Source of the DNA: Prevotella sp.
Lineage (GTDB): Bacteria > Bacteroidota > Bacteroidia > Bacteroidales > Bacteroidaceae
DNA length: 64,000 bases
Reading direction: 5' to 3'
Assembly (NCBI GenBank): GCA_022641735.1
Contig: JALCDQ010000006.1
Location: 62,001-126,000, forward strand
Position numbers and translations under genes: made by a program. Positions 63,213-64,000 of this stretch are shown here, piece by piece. The notes below the pieces were generated by a model. It searched no databases and was not told where the DNA came from. It worked only from the letters and a program-made list of their open reading frames with translations. The first letter of the stretch is position 1; every line of letters begins with the position of its first letter.

Positions 63213-64000
63213 TTACTCGTGGATGTCCATCACTGCCCTGCCGCTAGGCTCATTCATATTCTTGAAAGAAGAGTCCCAAGCAAGGGCCTCAGCCGTACTA
63301 CAAGCCACACTCGGCACACTCGGCACTGAACGCGCAGCACTGTCGGATGGGAAATGTTCGGCAAAGATGGAACGATAATAATACTCCTCTTTATTCTGTG
63401 GAGGATTGATGGGGAAGCGCTCAGCGGCATGCTGCATCTCTTCATCACTCACTGCAGAGGCTGTTATCTGCTTCAACGTGTCAATCCAACTATATCCCAC
63501 TCCATCAGAGAACTGCTCTTTCTGCCGCCATGCCACTTCTTCGGGCAACATATCCGTGAATGCCTCCCTGACTATCTTCTTCTCAATGGTCTTTCCTGGG
63601 CACATCTTCGTCTTCGGATTCAAGCTCATCGCCACATCGAGAAACTCCTTATCGAGGAAAGGAACACGGCCCTCTACTCCCCAAGCAGCCAGACTCTTGT
63701 TGGCGCGAAGACAATCATAGAGATACAACTTGCTGATTTTCCGCACCGTTTCCTCATGGAAATCCTTTGCTGTAGGCGCTTTATGGAAGTATAGGTAACC
63801 GCCGAATATCTCGTCAGCGCCTTCTCCTGACAGCACCATCTTGATGCCCATGCTCTTGATAACACGTGCCAAAAGATACATCGGAGTACTTGCTCTCACC
63901 GTGGTAACGTCATAAGTCTCAATGAAATAGATGACATCACGGATGGCATCGAGGCCTTCTTGGATGGTATAGTTGATTTCATGATGCACCGTACCTATAT
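63213..64000 (-). CDS. asnB: Asparagine synthase B, C-terminal part, 5' end cut by the right window edge
   Basis: YVTTVRASTPMYLLARVIKSMGIKMVLSGEGADEIFGGYLYFHKAP, WGVEGRVPFLDKEFLDVAM. Confidence 0.93.
   Translation of the reverse strand, partial: IGTVHHEINYTIQEGLDAIRDVIYFIETYDVTTVRASTPMYLLARVIKSMGIKMVLSGEGADEIFGGYLYFHKAPTAKDFHEETVRKISKLYLYDCLRANKSLAAWGVEGRVPFLDKEFLDVAMSLNPKTKMCPGKTIEKKIVREAFTDMLPEEVAWRQKEQFSDGVGYSWIDTLKQITASAVSDEEMQHAAERFPINPPQNKEEYYYRSIFAEHFPSDSAARSVPSVPSVACSTAEALAWDSSFKNMNEPSGRAVMDIHE

Noticed and set aside
63290-63330. CACTCGGCA repeats near the asnB 3' end
   Set aside because: Short low-complexity coding repeat (VPSVPS) within the gene; no independent signal.

Overview
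The window looks like chromosomal DNA from a Bacteroidales bacterium, most likely Prevotella/Segatella-like. Evidence: TAnnTTTG-type -7 promoter boxes, SusC/SusD pairs, a DUF4290 protein, type III glutamine synthetase and a C10 peptidase. Left to right it contains: (1) a surface-glycan biosynthesis cluster on + (flippase and four glycosyltransferases) converging on a minus-strand block that encodes a phosphoethanolamine transferase, two acyltransferase-3 proteins, UbiA, a HAD phosphatase, GtrA and two paralogous membrane proteins. That block resembles a polyprenyl-phospho-pentose donor pathway. (2) Housekeeping genes (nadD, gmk, yicC-like, tsaB, DUF4290, murA, rimM, dxr, rseP, trpS). (3) A secreted C10 peptidase, a GH78, a Phd/YoeB-type toxin-antitoxin pair, a BASS-type transporter, a GH29, a low-GC possible nuclease, a metallophosphoesterase, and a DEAD-box helicase plus cold-shock-domain protein behind a long leader. 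(4) A probable beta-1,6-glucan utilisation locus (SusC, SusD, GH30, SusE/F-like, GH3, GH2, DUF6377 regulator). (5) glnN, dapL, dapF and a partial asnB. The most unusual signal is a dispersed family of intergenic arrays with an exact 22-bp period. Each unit is an imperfect dyad: a degenerate self-complementary core (about RRYSRYY) between arms that differ from array to array (GTAAA/TTTAC, AAAAC/GTTTT, GTCCG/CGGAC). I count six clear and two degenerate arrays, all on the 3' side of genes, including four of the five convergent junctions. They are not CRISPR. I found no rRNA, tRNA, IS element or CRISPR array by eye. All family calls are from reading the sequence; no search was run.
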